From assembly GCA_003991915.1 (NCBI GenBank), contig RQTK01000050.1:844227-908226 (forward strand): a DNA stretch of 64,000 nucleotides. The letters run 5' to 3'. Shown in pieces: positions 47,794 through 61,266 of the stretch. Made by a program: the position numbers and the translations under genes. Below the pieces are notes generated by a model that saw only the letters and a list, made by a program, of their open reading frames with translations, was not told the origin of the DNA and searched no databases. This DNA is from Elysia chlorotica (lineage: Eukaryota; Mollusca; Gastropoda; Plakobranchidae). Each line of letters opens with the position of its first letter. The stretch's first letter is position 1.

Positions 47794-49362
47794 TTAACCA
47801 ATCATGACTTGGTTGCCTGATCCATCAAAGTGTCTTACTCTTACTTTTTCTTTGTAGTGATACGCTTGCAGAAAAAGCTTAAGGCAATTTGGAATCGGAA
47901 GGTCCTGAATTTGATCATAAACAAGAGAATCACAAATGACAGCACGGCAGATGTGCTGCAAAGTAAAAGTGAAATTGCGGGACAAAGGTCTAGTTAACAT
48001 AGGTTCAAAGAACATACAACTGGATGGATCTTTGTAATGTTCCATTAATTCACATACAGATGGTGCAGAAAATACACATGGATCATGGGCATCAAAACTA
48101 AATTGATGATTCAATTGTTCTACCCTAGCATGCAAGGACCGATTGTATCTCCGAAAACTCACAGAAAAAAGAAAGTCTTCTTGTGCGCTATCACGTAATA
48201 GAAATGTTCCTTCAGGCTTATTGTCCAAATGTCTCTGAGCTTCATGCCTGTCCATTGTGCCCCAATAAAAAGGACAGTTTGTGATTTTCAAAAGACATGG
48301 TACCAGACAGTGCATGTAGTCCACTTGGGTGTATACACGTAGAGAATTTCTTCCTTCAGTAAAGCCATTTCTAGATTCTTGCAGTTGAAGCATGAAATTA
48401 TTCATAATATGTGAATAATCCTCTTCTGATGATATACCTGGAGAGGACCTGCTCGACTCTGAATTCATTGGTTCTGCAAATCTTCTTTGGTGCAGCATAT
48501 CTAACATGGAATTGGAAAAGTCAAGATTAGGCCTCAGTGCATGGCTAGGCAGGCTTTGGTCTATCTCAAAATCTTGTCCCGATTCGCCACTTCTCTCCCT
48601 TGTTCTGACAGCCTCATCAATTTGTCCCAGACTGTCTAAACTGTTGACTTGAGACAGGCTCATATGTTGACTACTTTTCAAGGCATTATGAGGCCGTGAT
48701 ACTCTCCTACTAGCACTTGGTGAACCAATACTATTTCTTCTACCAGTGCTTGTTCCTTGGGAAAAACCCATAGAGCTGTGTTGGGACAAATCAACCCTAT
48801 GACGCTGAGGGTGGGCTACTCTCCATTGAGTATTCCACCTTCCTCTTAATCTTAAACTCCAAGATTTCTTTTTAACTGCATGTTTGTCTTTCTTCTTCTT
48901 TCTTAGAAGCGATTGCCCTGATGAAGGGACTGAAATGTTCCCAGACTGATTGCAGCTTAACGTGGAGTCTTCTTCCTCAGAGGATCTTTCCGTACATTCA
49001 ATTTTATTGAATTTTGATACATCAGAAGCCTGTTCATCTTTGAGATGCAGATTATCAACTAGACTGACAAGAGAAACTTCACTGCCACAACAGAAAAATG
49101 GTCTTACTGATGATCTGTGACCTCTTGTCTGATGTTGTACAGCAGCTGATTTGCTTATGATGTCAGTTGGGATATTACTATCCAGCTGCAACCTGGAGGC
49201 ATTTGCTGGAGTTGCAAGGAGCCTGGCACCAGTCAACAGTGGGGTGTATATATTAGAGGAAGGCCTTGATTTTTCTCCACTGTATTCTCCATCATTTTGA
49301 GATGGTAGGTTGGAACTGTCCTCATCCTCTTCAGATACATCATCCTTTGCCTCCGCAGACAT
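47794..49362 (-). CDS. SOCS5: Suppressor of cytokine signalling, SOCS4/SOCS5 type
   Basis: A single-exon frame of 522 residues. Residues 1-340 are a long, Ser-rich, low-complexity N-terminal region as in SOCS4/5 (acidic SEEDEDSSN near the start, basic [20 protein letters not shown] mid-way). The SH2 domain spans about 353-465 with the phosphotyrosine-binding [20 protein letters not shown] block (invariant Arg390) and [11 protein letters not shown]. The SOCS box spans about 467-510 ([38 protein letters not shown]) and recruits elongin B/C and cullin-5 to ubiquitinate bound receptors such as EGFR. The SH2 is preceded by the subfamily's [15 protein letters not shown] 49362 is chosen because an acceptor (TTTTCTTTTCTAG, exon starts 49367) lies 5 bases upstream, implying a spliced 5' leader. 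I cannot tell SOCS4 from SOCS5 orthology; invertebrates usually have one gene. Confidence 0.94.
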   Translation of the reverse strand: MSAEAKDDVSEEDEDSSNLPSQNDGEYSGEKSRPSSNIYTPLLTGARLLATPANASRLQLDSNIPTDIISKSAAVQHQTRGHRSSVRPFFCCGSEVSLVSLVDNLHLKDEQASDVSKFNKIECTERSSEEEDSTLSCNQSGNISVPSSGQSLLRKKKKDKHAVKKKSWSLRLRGRWNTQWRVAHPQRHRVDLSQHSSMGFSQGTSTGRRNSIGSPSASRRVSRPHNALKSSQHMSLSQVNSLDSLGQIDEAVRTRERSGESGQDFEIDQSLPSHALRPNLDFSNSMLDMLHQRRFAEPMNSESSRSSPGISSEEDYSHIMNNFMLQLQESRNGFTEGRNSLRVYTQVDYMHCLVPCLLKITNCPFYWGTMDRHEAQRHLDNKPEGTFLLRDSAQEDFLFSVSFRRYNRSLHARVEQLNHQFSFDAHDPCVFSAPSVCELMEHYKDPSSCMFFEPMLTRPLSRNFTFTLQHICRAVICDSLVYDQIQDLPIPNCLKLFLQAYHYKEKVRVRHFDGSGNQVMIG

Positions 49363-49532
49363 TGTGACTAGAAAAGAAAAAAAGAAAGATGATTGAAGAC
49401 AGATATAATTTATAGGGCAATACATGTATCACTAGAAAATCAACATTTCTGAGCACTTGCACTTTAAATTTTAACCCAAACAAACTTAACTCAATATTTA
49501 CATGAAAGGTAGACTTCAATGTTTGTAGGGTA

Positions 49533-49720
49533 CAGTTGAACCTGGTCTGCCCACCAATTTCCCATGTTGACCACTTTTCATTGACTTCCTTGCATTTTTC
49601 TTGTATTTTGTTACTGCCCACTGCGACCACCTGCTCAAAACGAGCACAGGCAGCGTGTGATGCAACCAAGACTAAACCCTGTTCAACACGACCACCTCTA
49701 TGTCACCAAAAACATTTTTG
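49533..49720. repeat. Possible relative of the mariner-like MITE, one end only
   Basis: TACAGTTGAACCTGGTC at 49533 resembles the left end of the element at 25393. The following GACCAC-rich text is similar in style. No convincing right end found. Confidence 0.3.
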
Positions 49721-50144
49721 GGGGAAATTTCTATGTTTACATAAAAGAGAAAGAGGTTGGGTGGAAAGGGAGAATAGGGTACATGTACTGGTAGTGTAGG
49801 CACTAGCAATGTGTCTCTTGCGCCAAGGTAAAGTTATAAGAGACCGAATTTAGAGAGGGGTAAGGTTCAGACGAAACGTTGGGCCACAGGTTATAGAGTG
49901 TATCTCTTTTTTTCTGTGGATCTGGCCACAAAGCATAAGCAGTGTCACTCTTCAAAAGACGTTCTAATATGTAAAGAAGTGTACGGAGAGTAGGAGTGGT
50001 CATAAGGAAAACTTTATTGGATAGGAAGAATGTAAGCCAAATGAATATTAATAGAAGAAACAAATGAAAGAGAGAGAAAAGATGAGTAAGAACAAAAATG
50101 ACAAGAAGATGAAATACAGGCAGAAAGAAAAAGAGGAGGCAGGG

Positions 50145-50182
<38 letters not shown>

Positions 50183-51175
50183 CAAAGAGAAAGAGAGAGG
50201 CAGTAGACATACATTCTAATGGAAAAAGAGGTTGAGAGGGGATAAAGACATCCCTAGAGAAGTAGCTCAGAAAGTAGAACTGAAATCAGGGGAGCACTGG
50301 TGACTGGGTGTTAAAAAAGTGGAGGTGGAAGAATTGTTCACCAGCTACTTGATCCATCCAAGTTCAAGTATAGCACTGATCATATTGCTAATATTTTTTC
50401 ACTAGTTCCAAGTTCCTAAAAGTATCAGCTGAAAACTTAATTGATTTTGCTATCTAATCATGTTTGCTTTGGCTTATGCAATCATAAACCAATTACTTCC
50501 TGAAGATAATCACATACTTATTTAATTAGCAAGGGTGTGAATTGTGATGTGTTTCAGTTTGAAACCTTTTTTTTTCTTTAATAGGAACAACATTCCTCCT
50601 GTCTATCTTTTGTCTTAAAAGTTCATAGGCTAAGTAAAACACATGTGTACCCCCATTTACAGTTTTACACTACAGAAATGTAATCGTACCTCTGACCTCC
50701 ACAACACTAATGCTAGAGAACTTTGGCGAATTTTACGTGATATGGCTTATGCTGAGAAAAATGCAATCTTCAAATCAATGTTATATCCCATAAGTATTCT
50801 AAAGGGATGGTCGGAAAGCAAAAAGAGGGGGGAGAGAGAAAAAGTTGGGACACCAAACATTTGAACCTTGGACCTCTTACTAGTCAAGCCTGAGAACTGA
50901 AGACTGACCCAACATTAAAAATACAGAATGTATTTAAATAGATTTACATCCAAGGGTTGCCAGAAAAATTGTGTACAAGATGGCTGTTTTCATTTTGAGA
51001 CAGCCGTCACGTACAGCACCATCTAATCGCAAACAGAGACCCAGACAGACATGGCTATCATAAGACAGCAATGATAAAACACTACTGTCAAGCAAAGCAC
51101 CGCCAGTTACAGTACCCGGCACCGTGTATGGAAAGTGAGCAATATATCCTGTACAGTCACGTCAATAGAGCAGAA
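49721..51175. other. Upstream intron or flank of SOCS, no gene recognised
   Basis: Contains a GA tract near 50149-50177 and short frames without recognisable similarity. If the SOCS leader exon is at about 52745, this is intronic. Confidence 0.4.
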
Positions 51176-51270
51176 CTCTACCATTGTAGAAAAATACCTT
51201 TAAAAAATTCCAGATCTACTCATAATTAATCCAGTGGTCTACCTCTCCTAAAATTTAATTTATAAAATAC
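51176..51270. repeat. 95-bp direct repeat, copy 1
   Basis: CTCTACCATTGTAGAAAAATACC through AATTCCAGATCTACTCATAA and CCTCTCCTAAAAT. Matches 51602-51696. Confidence 0.75.
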
Positions 51271-51469
51271 AATAAACTTTGAGGTATGTATACATTATTT
51301 TGTTTGTTTGTCCCTAGATGTTTGTTTGTCCATTGGCAAATGTTGATGCCTCCGGATTATAGTGGTTGTCTTTGGTGCGATTAGGACTTTCCCAGTCAAG
51401 ATAGCAAGTCACTTAAGGAGGCATAGTTGATAGTAAGTATGTTAGCCATGAAACTCCTTTTTTTAAAGG

Positions 51470-51696
51470 AGCTTAGCAGTCTAGTGGTATAACCATGCTC
51501 GCTTTTAGTGGCAAGGCGATTTGGTGCCGCTGCATCTATAAGTCAAGGGTTCTAATCCCACAAAGTGCAATTATCGCTGGGCCATTTTCATTAAAAGCCT
51601 ACCTCTACCACTGTAGAAAAATATCTAAATGAATTCCAGATCTACTCATAACTAATCCAGTGGTCTGCCTCTCCTAAAATCTAATTTATGTAATAG
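51470..51696 (+). repeat. Possible tRNA-like retroposon ending in the 95-bp repeat
   Basis: AGTCTAGTGGTATAACC resembles an A box and GGGTTCTAATCCC a B box, about 65 bases apart. They are followed by the second copy of the 95-bp repeat (51602-51696). The copy at 51176 would then be a head-less piece of the same family. Confidence 0.4.
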
Positions 51697-51954
51697 CACC
51701 CGTTTCACATCTGTTTCATATATATCAGTGTACCTGTGTCTGTCCGTTCTCGGATTTCATTGATTAATATTTTTCTAGCTTGTACAGATATTTATGAGTT
51801 TCTCTCATGAAGAGATATAAATAGAAGAATAAGGGATGACTAAAGGCCATCTGTCAAAGCAACTGCGGTGCTAGTCTGGATGTATTTAGAAGGCAGTTTA
51901 AAAATAAAAGGTAACTAACTGTAACCCATCTAGGCCTAAAGGCTCTAATACTAG

Positions 51955-52183
51955 TAGATGCCTTAGTTTAACATCCAATGTCAGCTATTTTGTGGACACC
52001 TCTGACAATTTTATGTGCTGCCACACACGAGACGGGGCGGGGATACCATGACTCCTGTCTCAGTCGATCACATTAAACTGACAACGACCCAACCAGTAGG
52101 TGGCGAAATCGCTAGGGCACAAACTACGGACCCCTGCGTCGGAAGCCAATGTTCTATCTGAGGGCTACCATGCTCCCCGCGTT
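51955..52183 (-). repeat. Near full-length tRNA-derived SINE
   Basis: Minus-strand copy with all blocks of the family from tail (TAGTTTAACATCCAATGTCAGC) to head (complement of TGCGTCGGAAGCCAATGTTC). Confidence 0.8.
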
Positions 52184-52263
52184 ACAACTTAAAGCTTTAA
52201 AACCTAGGAGGCAAACTAGGAGTTGGAGAGAGTTTCACTTTTCCAATCAGTGAGAGAGGGGTG

Positions 52264-52266
52264 GGA

Positions 52267-52336
<70 letters not shown>

Positions 52337-52364
52337 GAGACAGAGATAGAGATAGAGATAGAGG
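52264..52364. repeat. (GA)n microsatellite
   Basis: About 70 bases of GA, then GAGATA units. Confidence 0.95.
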
Positions 52365-52744
52365 GGGGTTTGAAGAGATCTGACATCTAAATAGGTTCTC
52401 TAGATCTAGATTCAGATAAATTCTAGATCGATTTGTTGTGCTATTCAGGATAATCCCGGTCTTTATTCTATTCTGATAAGAATCCAGATCTAGATCTAGA
52501 TGTTACCCTTCCTCCATATCTTTCAAGAAAGGTGGCGATTGACTGGTGGTCTCACTCGTCACTGGTTTGTCAGAATGGTTGATCCTCTCTCATTCCTTTC
52601 ACCTTTTCCACTGCATGCACCAAAATAAACAGTTAAGACTTAAGACCACAAATCTGGCATCTGTGGTAGTCACTGTCTAGACTGTATGGAATCTAGATAT
52701 AGATCTGTAAAAGGGATTTAAGATTAAGAATAAAGGATACTTAC

Positions 52745-53000
52745 CGAATAAAAGAAAGAGAAATGTCTACATTAGGCCTACACGGAACTATTAAATATTC
52801 CTCTATATCTAGGTCATCCACTGGGCCACTGGGGTCTGATTGGAAATGAAAGTGATTCAGTGGGATAGTTCTGACTCTGAAACAGAAGAGCTTCATCGTA
52901 TGGTCTCCGCCCCTCGCGAGCTGACTGAAGAAAAACAGGCCTACTGGTAGACAGATCAAAAGCGCGTTTAAAAAAGAAGTGACCCATTCAAAATTAATAA
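52745..53000 (-). other. Possible 5' leader exon of the SOCS gene
   Basis: The minus strand has a near-perfect donor, TTCG|GTAAGTATCC, at 52745/52744, upstream of the SOCS coding exon, which itself starts at an acceptor. This would fit a non-coding first exon ending at 52745; its left boundary as given is arbitrary. The open frame through it has no recognisable similarity. Confidence 0.3.
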
Positions 53001-53815
53001 TTATAATGTTTGGTGAATTTTGCGTCCCCTTCATTGCCCTTTACGAATTTAGGGAGTACCATAGAACAGCTGGGATTCGAAACGCGGACCTTCTGCTCGA
53101 CAGTTTAGAGCATTGACACGGGCGCTAAAATCAGTTGTCAGTTTCAGAAGGCAGCGATTTTGTTATTAAAAAAAAAAACAAACAAAGAACAAAAACACAC
53201 CATCTTTGGTTGTAGAATCGAAGCTCTAACATAATCTATGCTCCCAATGAAGATCCATATTGATACTCCTAACTGCACCGCCAATCGTAGGTGAATTAAC
53301 TCGGGCTGTGAAAAATAATTATGCGTAAGCCTAAATATTTTGAATGGTGCCAGTTAATAGAATTACTGCGTATAGATATCCGTGTCCGACTATGACCGAT
53401 TGCGTCATTAATTAAAGTGATTTAGCTTTTCAGAATGATAAAAACCAATATGTATTCCTCAATGTGTGTTTAAGTTTCTGTCTGTGTCGTTCGTTTCTGT
53501 TTTAAAATTATTGACTTTTTATTAATTTTTTCTGAACCATATGGTTTTCTTGAAGCTAATCCATTCGTGGGTGAAAAACGCCTGTATATTCGTAAATGAG
53601 CTTGGCAATGGCCATACCGGTACTGTCTGTCTATGTCTCTCTGTCTGTCTCTTCATCTCTATCTCTGTCTCTCACTCCTGTTTCTAGGCTAATAGCAGTC
53701 CATGTCCCTGTTCCTCCTCCTCCTCCTCCTGCTCTTCCTCCATCTGCTCTCCCTCCACCCTTCTGCTGTTCTACCCCACTGTACCGATAGCCACGTTAAG
53801 TTGTCACACATTAGC
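53001..53815. other. Intergenic DNA, nothing recognised
   Basis: Mixed composition. It includes a pyrimidine-rich stretch with CTGT and TCC repeats near 53626-53775. No gene recognised. Confidence 0.45.
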
Positions 53816-53916
53816 CTTTGGAGACCCGTCGCCGTATAGGAGCCTCCTTAGATTATATGAGACTTTCAGCAAGGAGATCCTCCTTGGAATGTATGAGACT
53901 TTCAACAAGGAGAGAT
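53816..53916. repeat. SINE tail piece and 36-bp tandem duplication
   Basis: GACCCGTCGCCGTATAGGA matches the tail variant seen near 27040-27060. It is followed by two copies of CCTCCTT...TATGAGACTTTCA.CAAGGAGA (about 36 bp each). Confidence 0.6.
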
Positions 53917-53969
53917 CTACCATTGTAATTGTATCAGTTTCAACTGATATACCCTGTAATCGACTGGAT

Positions 53970-53974
53970 TTTAT

Positions 53975-54024
<50 letters not shown>

Positions 54025-54125
54025 GGAGAGAGACAGAGAGAGAGACAGAGGTAGACACAGAGAGAGAGAGACAGACAGACAGACATACAGACAGAGAGAG
54101 ACAGAAAACAGTCAGACAGACAGAG
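53970..54125. repeat. (GA)n/(CAGA)n microsatellite
   Basis: GA tract passing into interspersed CAGA units, similar in structure to the tract at 14105. Confidence 0.95.
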
Positions 54126-57100
54126 ACACATATAGTTATGGCTGAGAGCAGTTTATTTTCCCTGAAGGAACAATGCCAATGCGGACGAACTGAGTACGAA
54201 GATCAAAGAGCTTGGAACGGGCTTTACATCTGGTAACTTTCAATAATCGGTGTGTCCATAAAGATGTCGGATAACCATATGAATGAGTACCGGTACCAGT
54301 GAATGAGTTGTGTCGCTTTAAGTTAACTAAGCTACTTTTTTGATTGATACATCAACATAGAAAGGTGCACACATTGCACGCTCCTTTTGTATATTTACAT
54401 AGAGTTATAGTTATTACTATGTGACATTAAGAAAGATGCATGTGTCCATCTGTCGTGTACTTGAATAATGCATTGAACTGCATTTAACTAGGAGTAGGAT
54501 AATTGGTAAGTAGACTATCGTTTACTTCGTACGCTATGGGACGGTTCAAACATGAAATTCCACTCTAGAGGCGGGACTCAACATTGTAAGAACTGTGGAA
54601 CATGTGTAATAACGGGAATGGGGAGAGGGGGTCGGGGGATATGTTTAGTCACAAAATAGTTGTAATAAAATATTTGACGGACATTATGAAAATAGGAAAC
54701 GGAAACGAAATTTTAAAGCTGAGACTAATTAGTTTCAGATTCTATTTATTACTTCTGTATCATGATAATTATTATTATAGCAAGGCTTCCAAAAATAACA
54801 GGCAGGGGTCACCGAAAATATTAATTGCATTTGGAACCAAATGAAGCTATATCATTAAGATATTAGTTAGGACAGTTTACATTTTAAATCTAGTAAACTA
54901 GTAGGCCGAAAAAACTCACCGAGTATTATTTTGTCCTAACTATGGTATTGATATTAAGTAAATACATGTAGAGCTGACTATTACCCTTGTTATGCAAAAA
55001 TGTGTTCAATTTCGTTAAGGGGTCATTGACATAAATAAAAAGAAAAGATTGGCTAATGCCCCTGCAGCTCACAGCACGTTTTGCGATAACAGTGTGTGGC
55101 TTCACCTTGAGCCATAAGACCCTCATTTCATCACTTGTCTGCTGGCTGACTTTCGTTACAGTAATAAACCTGTACCCGCAGAATTATGTCATGATTTGGG
55201 CAAACTAGTATGCCAAGTTATGGCATAAAAAGGCAAATTATGGTTCACTGCAAAAGCAGAGCTGGGATTGAGGGTCTGATCTCCACTGGCGAGAGTTCAC
55301 TGTCTGTCTTATAGCGGACGCGTTGCTTAGCCTATCTAGTCTATACACAGAATATCACTGTTTTGGGTAGCCTCGTATGCCTATTAATTTTAGGGAATGT
55401 GACTTCACCCTTCACCAAGTCTTCTAACTTAGTTGGAAGACATGCGCCCTGATTCAGACTTTAGTTCGCTCAATAAGCAATACATGCAGCCCAAAAGACG
55501 AACATGTAATGCTAAATCAAAATGTTAGGACACATTTTGTCGTTAAAAAGGAAGATAAAGCTCACAAGGCAAAAAATAATTTTTTTTCGAGATGACACGT
55601 TTCTGTTTTTTTCACCTCAACTAGTGTCTTCTAACAAAGCGCAATAACTTTTGGTGATATTGCAATCCCTATATGAAACAATTTATCACACTAGAAGCCA
55701 AAGAAATAATTAGAACAAGAAATACTATAGGGTCAATGTCAACATCTTTTTATTGTTAGAAAATTGACTAGTTGCTTTGCACTTAGCAGACTTGATTCTC
55801 CTGAAAGACATTTTGATGTGCTGCTTTGACTACATTAAAACAAATTTTGTATAAATATATACATAAATAACATTGACATGCCTATTAAACCTAAAAGAAA
55901 TTGACAAGGCTCATTTTTGTAAAAGTAATCATGAAAATGGATAAAAACTATAAACCATCAGTGTAGGTACGCCATAAATGTTTATAAATTCACACTGAAA
56001 TTACAATCCTGTTTGTGAAAAACAAAAACTTATTTTTCATTGATGGAGTATTTATAAGATCTTCAAAAAAGGCTATGCGAAAATGAGTGAGATCTTTATT
56101 GACATTCATCGATCATATGCAAGGCAAGTCATATGCAGCTCTATTCTTTTTTTTTAGAAAGTAAAAGAAAAACTTGTACATGGAATTTTTTAAAAAGGGG
56201 CACAGCTTTAAGGACAACATTTTAAAAAATCTCTTACAAAAAACAAAGAAGTACTGACCCCGTTACCTAAAAATTCAAAGAATTTTCAGAGAATTAATAA
56301 GCTTTTCTTCAAAAGCTTATTTATCCTTTCATAAAATAACACAATAATTATATATATTTCCAGTATCTTATCAAAATAAATTTAAACCCAAGTCATCATT
56401 TCAGAAAACCACAACACTGACTGTATAAAATTTACTCTTGTCATTTATTGTATTTATAACTTATACACGTACATGTATATAAAAGCAGAATTTAATAAAT
56501 TTCTCTGCAACATCACTTTTATAATTCAATTCCATACAATATACAATGTGCTGTACAATATAACTACCATCTTTGTTTTGTGCCATTTGTTTAAAACAAT
56601 ATTGTCCATTTGGGATATTCCTCCTATACCCATCTCAACAATAAATTGACATTTTACATCTAGTGTTAAACAGTTACTGTCCTCCTTTTAGTTGATTTTC
56701 CTATCAATTAGTTTCTTGTAGCTGCTGATGCTGGTAACAATTACAACCTAACTTAATCTCAGTTAGATCCAATGTTTGATCAAGTGAAGGAACAGCTAAG
56801 AATGCAAAGAACTCAAAAGGGTTAAGCTGTGCTGTACAAATGTGTGTTGAGATCAAATTTTAGTCACAGACATGGCATAAAAACAAGAGAAGGAATAGCA
56901 TCAGCAGACTGACTATCAGCTGCACATCACTTCATAGCTATGGAGGCGAGGGTGGAGCTAGATGAGAGGTGTGTCTGCGTACATGTGTCCGTTACATTGT
57001 CAGTTGTTGAACCCCCAGTTTTTTTTATAGGAAATAGGAAGAGAGATGTTGACTAAGCGTCAATAGGGGAAAGGGGGATATGTAGCTTGAAAAAAGTTTA

Positions 57101-57583
57101 CCAATGACATCTATCATATGTTGGTCATCTGGATGAGATTTCATGTTCCATTTCTGATACATTATTTGACTTTCCTTTTTGTAAAACTAGAAGACAGACT
57201 GTTTGACTAACTAGTGCTGTAACTACACACTAGTTTGATAAAATTATACTAATAGTTAAGGCACTAAGAGTTGGAAACAAAAGATTTTAAGGAATGTGAG
57301 TTTGAGGGAAATTTGTGCTCAGCTACACCTGTTTTATGAACAGCAGCTCTTTCCCCGCACAACAAAATATAAAAAAAAAAGTTATAAGAAACCCTGAGAG
57401 GTTAAAATTATGTGTTTGCTTTTTATGATCAAATTCCCATACCAGTTTTTGAGCAAATAATAACAAAATATTCAATATGTATATTCCATTTTGCTTCTTT
57501 ACTGATTATTACTGGTAGATCTAATTGGGATTATAATGGCACACATAGCTTTCGTCACAAATGCTTCAAGGCAATGTAAATGA
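54126..57583. other. Intergenic DNA and probable MTR 3' UTR
   Basis: No coding sequence recognised. The right part next to 57584 must include the MTR 3' UTR. Its end is not determinable from sequence. Confidence 0.45.
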
Positions 57584-60500
57584 TCAGTCCAGCTCGTATG
57601 CCAAATTAGAGCTCAGCCATTTCTCAGCGACAGAAACGTCAACATTTTTCCTCTTGGCATAATCTTTTATCTGGTAAAAAAAAACAAGATTGAAAAATAA
57701 GGTGTGAAAGGCATGTTCGTAAAAATGTCTTTGAAAGGCAACTTGTTTGCACGCAAATCATCTTAATTTACATTGAAATAAATTGAAACAGCATGCATGT
57801 TTTTCTGTCATCTTACATTATGCAGATATTTTGATAACATTCATAGCATTTTATAAAAGAACAGAAACACTTTTTGGCCTTACCTGATCATGTCCCAGTT
57901 TGTCAGTGGCAAAGTAAACACACTGTTGATTGGCAAGGTAGATGCCAGACACAGAAGATGCTGGCTCCATAGCCAGTGAGTCTGTCAAGTTAATGCCCAC
58001 TTCTTCAGGATGCATTAGATTCCACATGGTCAGTTTCTCAGTATGGTCTGGTTGGCTTGGGTAACCTGCAGCTGGTCGAATACCCTGTTGTACAAAAAAG
58101 ACAATTTTGCTTTAAGAAACTTTATTGACAGCAACATTTGAACGAAGGAAAATGAAACAACACTTGCTTGCAGAAGAAAATCATTTTGCTGTACAATATT
58201 TTTGAAAATTCACATGAGGCCAGTGTGAACAATCTAAACTAAGACAAACACCCCAGTATCATGAGCATGAGGAAAGATCAATTTCAAACATAAAATTTAC
58301 AATAAAAGAGGCAAAAAATCAAAGGCAAAAAAACTCAACTCTCACGCCAAATTAAAATCAAGTAAAAGCGACTGCATTGCTTAGATATCATACACTTGAT
58401 GGAATTCTAGTACATTCCTTACCTGGTACTTGATTTTATGCAGATCATTAGCTTCCAATTGCTCTTCCTTAGAGTAGCCCCAGTAGTCTTTGCGGACAAC
58501 TTCATGGAGATATTCAGCAAAGGCCTCTGCCAAGCGGTCTGCAACTGCCTTCACCATGATACTGTTGTAGTCATCAAACTGGTCTTCATATCTGTTGTGT
58601 TGAAAACAGTCAAAGGTGAGAAAAACTTTAAGTTTTTAGTATTAAAAAAAAGTTCTCTCTCAATATTTTGATGGAATCGAAACAACCATAAACTTTTGAC
58701 AGACATTGTGGCTCAAGATCAGACTCCTTTGCAGATGAAAAAAAACAACAACAACATATACAGATTTTGGGGTAATTATTTCAAGTTCACTTTACATAAG
58801 AGAGGCTCAAAGCCCTTACCAATATAAAATAATACAAAAGGTAATTCACAGAGATAATTTAACCACTCCCGCATAACACAGCCACATGCATATGAACACT
58901 AATAATTATTCGAAAGAATTCAGTCACAATATAAGGACAAATTTATTCCTAAATAAACCTTAAAAGCTGCTAGTAATGGAGCGTTTTGAATGTTGGCAGG
59001 CAACCTACTCCATAAATTTGACCTATTACATTAGAATGATCTTTTACCATTGTGGCAGAGATTTATTTCAGAATTAAGGTATTAAAGTCAATAATTCCTG
59101 TCATTAGAACAGCAAGATATCCGTTGGATTCGCTCATTTGTTGACATAATACTAATTGATGTCTTAGGGCCAACTAGCGGAAGTAAAGAACACGGGATAA
59201 ATAGACATGTTTGTGCTGCGATGAGAGTATAAGCATAATGCACTTAAACGAAAACACACTTACTCCTTGCAGAATGCATCTGTCCCAATTCCTGCTGTGC
59301 AAGCAAACAAACCAATGTAATCAGTCACTCCGCTTTCTTTTGATGCAACAAAGTCAGATTGACATAGGTAAGCCCCTTGATCAGCTGCATCTTTAAGAGC
59401 CTGTTGAAAAGTATTTAAAAAATGCCTTAATGATTAATCCATTGAATAAAATCCAGTCAAATACAGTAGGCCTACGGTCAGTTTTTAGAGGTTCAACATA
59501 TGGATAAGAAAGTAGCTGGAATGAAATGTAGGATGGTGAACCCATGAAATTCTCTGAGATCAAATATTATAGTTGCTTGGGTATACACACAGAAAACAAA
59601 AATACAATCATATAAATGTTTAGGAATAGTCCTAATAAATTATTTATATCTCAAATATATATTGATTTTTAAAAATTTTTTGTTGCTTTACTCTGAATTT
59701 GACCCCTTTGCTTTACTCTGAATTTGAAATTGATAAATTCAGGCTTCTGAGGGCTGGTTTATGAGAAATTTTTGTTTGGTTTTTATAATGTCAAGAATCA
59801 TAAGCTCTGTTGAAACTTTGAAAACTTATAATAAAATTTAGAGCAAATGATGTAAAGCTCCATAATTTTCAAATTAAAGTCTCAACAGATATTTTTGTGC
59901 TCGTGTTTTGATTACAAAAGAAGTCTTATTTCATATTTTATATTGCTTGATTCATCATATGTTTAACTTCATTTAAAGTATCCACCATTGTACAACATTA
60001 CCAATTTTTCATAAATAAAACAGCACATTTTTTCCATATAAATATGTGGTCTCATTACCTGTTGTCTCAGCCCAAACAAAACAGCCTTAGTGTTTCCTTC
60101 TTCATCATACACCTCAATGTCATCCTCCACACTGTTAGCTGGATAGAAAGCTATAGTGGCTGTGGCTTTCAGTCGCTGCTCATCAATGATCTTTTTTATC
60201 ATATTCAGGGCATCGTTATGGACTCGCTTAGCCTCCTCACCTGAAAGTAAACAAACAATACACTGTTAAAGTATTGTAGTAAAATGCATTGACTCTTTCA
60301 TATTAATATCTTATGAAATAAAAAATGTCATAGCTCTCATCATCCTCTTATTACATATTATACCAATATTTAACAAACAAAAATGTTTATTTTAATGTGA
60401 AGAATACATATAACATTAGGAAATATGACAAATAAAAATTCAAGTCAGTCAGTGGACCCTCCATAGTTGTCACAGAGACATCTCATAAGTACCAAAATTG

Positions 60501-61208
60501 AACAAACTACCTGTAAATAAGAAATGGCTTTAAAAAAAGGACCCACCAACATCTTTGTCGTTAAAGATCTTTGGGTAGCCTCTGTTGGGATATTTTCCTC
60601 TGAGCTGCCATACATTGAAAAATGGTCTCCAGTCAATGTAGTCCACAAGCTGAGTCATGTCAAAGTCTTCAAATTTTTTAACTCCAATGAAAGATGGTTT
60701 GACTGGAATTGAAAAAAAAACCCACAACAAATGTTGAAATAAGTGACATATTCTTGTTAAAAAAAGCAAAATCATGCCTGTTTCAATCAAAATTCTTAAC
60801 AGTAATAGAAATTTCATGAGTTTCTCTTAGAAAAACAAGAAAATACCAGAATTATTTAGTGAATAATACATAAATGGTTGATAATACAAACTGCCCCTAT
60901 TTTGTTTACGTTACTTTCATTTTTAGAAGTGAAATCAAAACTGAACGTTACTTTTATAATCTCAATTATTTATAAGTATTTAAATTTTTTAATTTACAGC
61001 TCTCAACATTTTATGAGATTCAAAATATTCTTACAGCACCGATTGACATTTGCTCAGTTTGTAGTGCTATGGAGGTCCTAGATTCAAATATCAAATTGTG
61101 CACTGTCTCTTTATAGATAATTTTTTTTTAGAATTCAGTTGTTGTAGAGTTTATGAGAGATTCTCATTATTATTTCAAATTTATTATTATTACTACTATT
61201 ATTATTAC

Positions 61209-61266
<58 letters not shown>

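Noticed and set aside
50643-50864. 73-codon plus-strand frame
   Set aside because: No domain, no splice context and no repeat-independent support. Likely chance.
52741-53034. 97-codon minus-strand frame as a separate gene
   Set aside because: No recognisable similarity. The strong donor at its 3' edge fits better as a possible non-coding leader exon of the SOCS gene.
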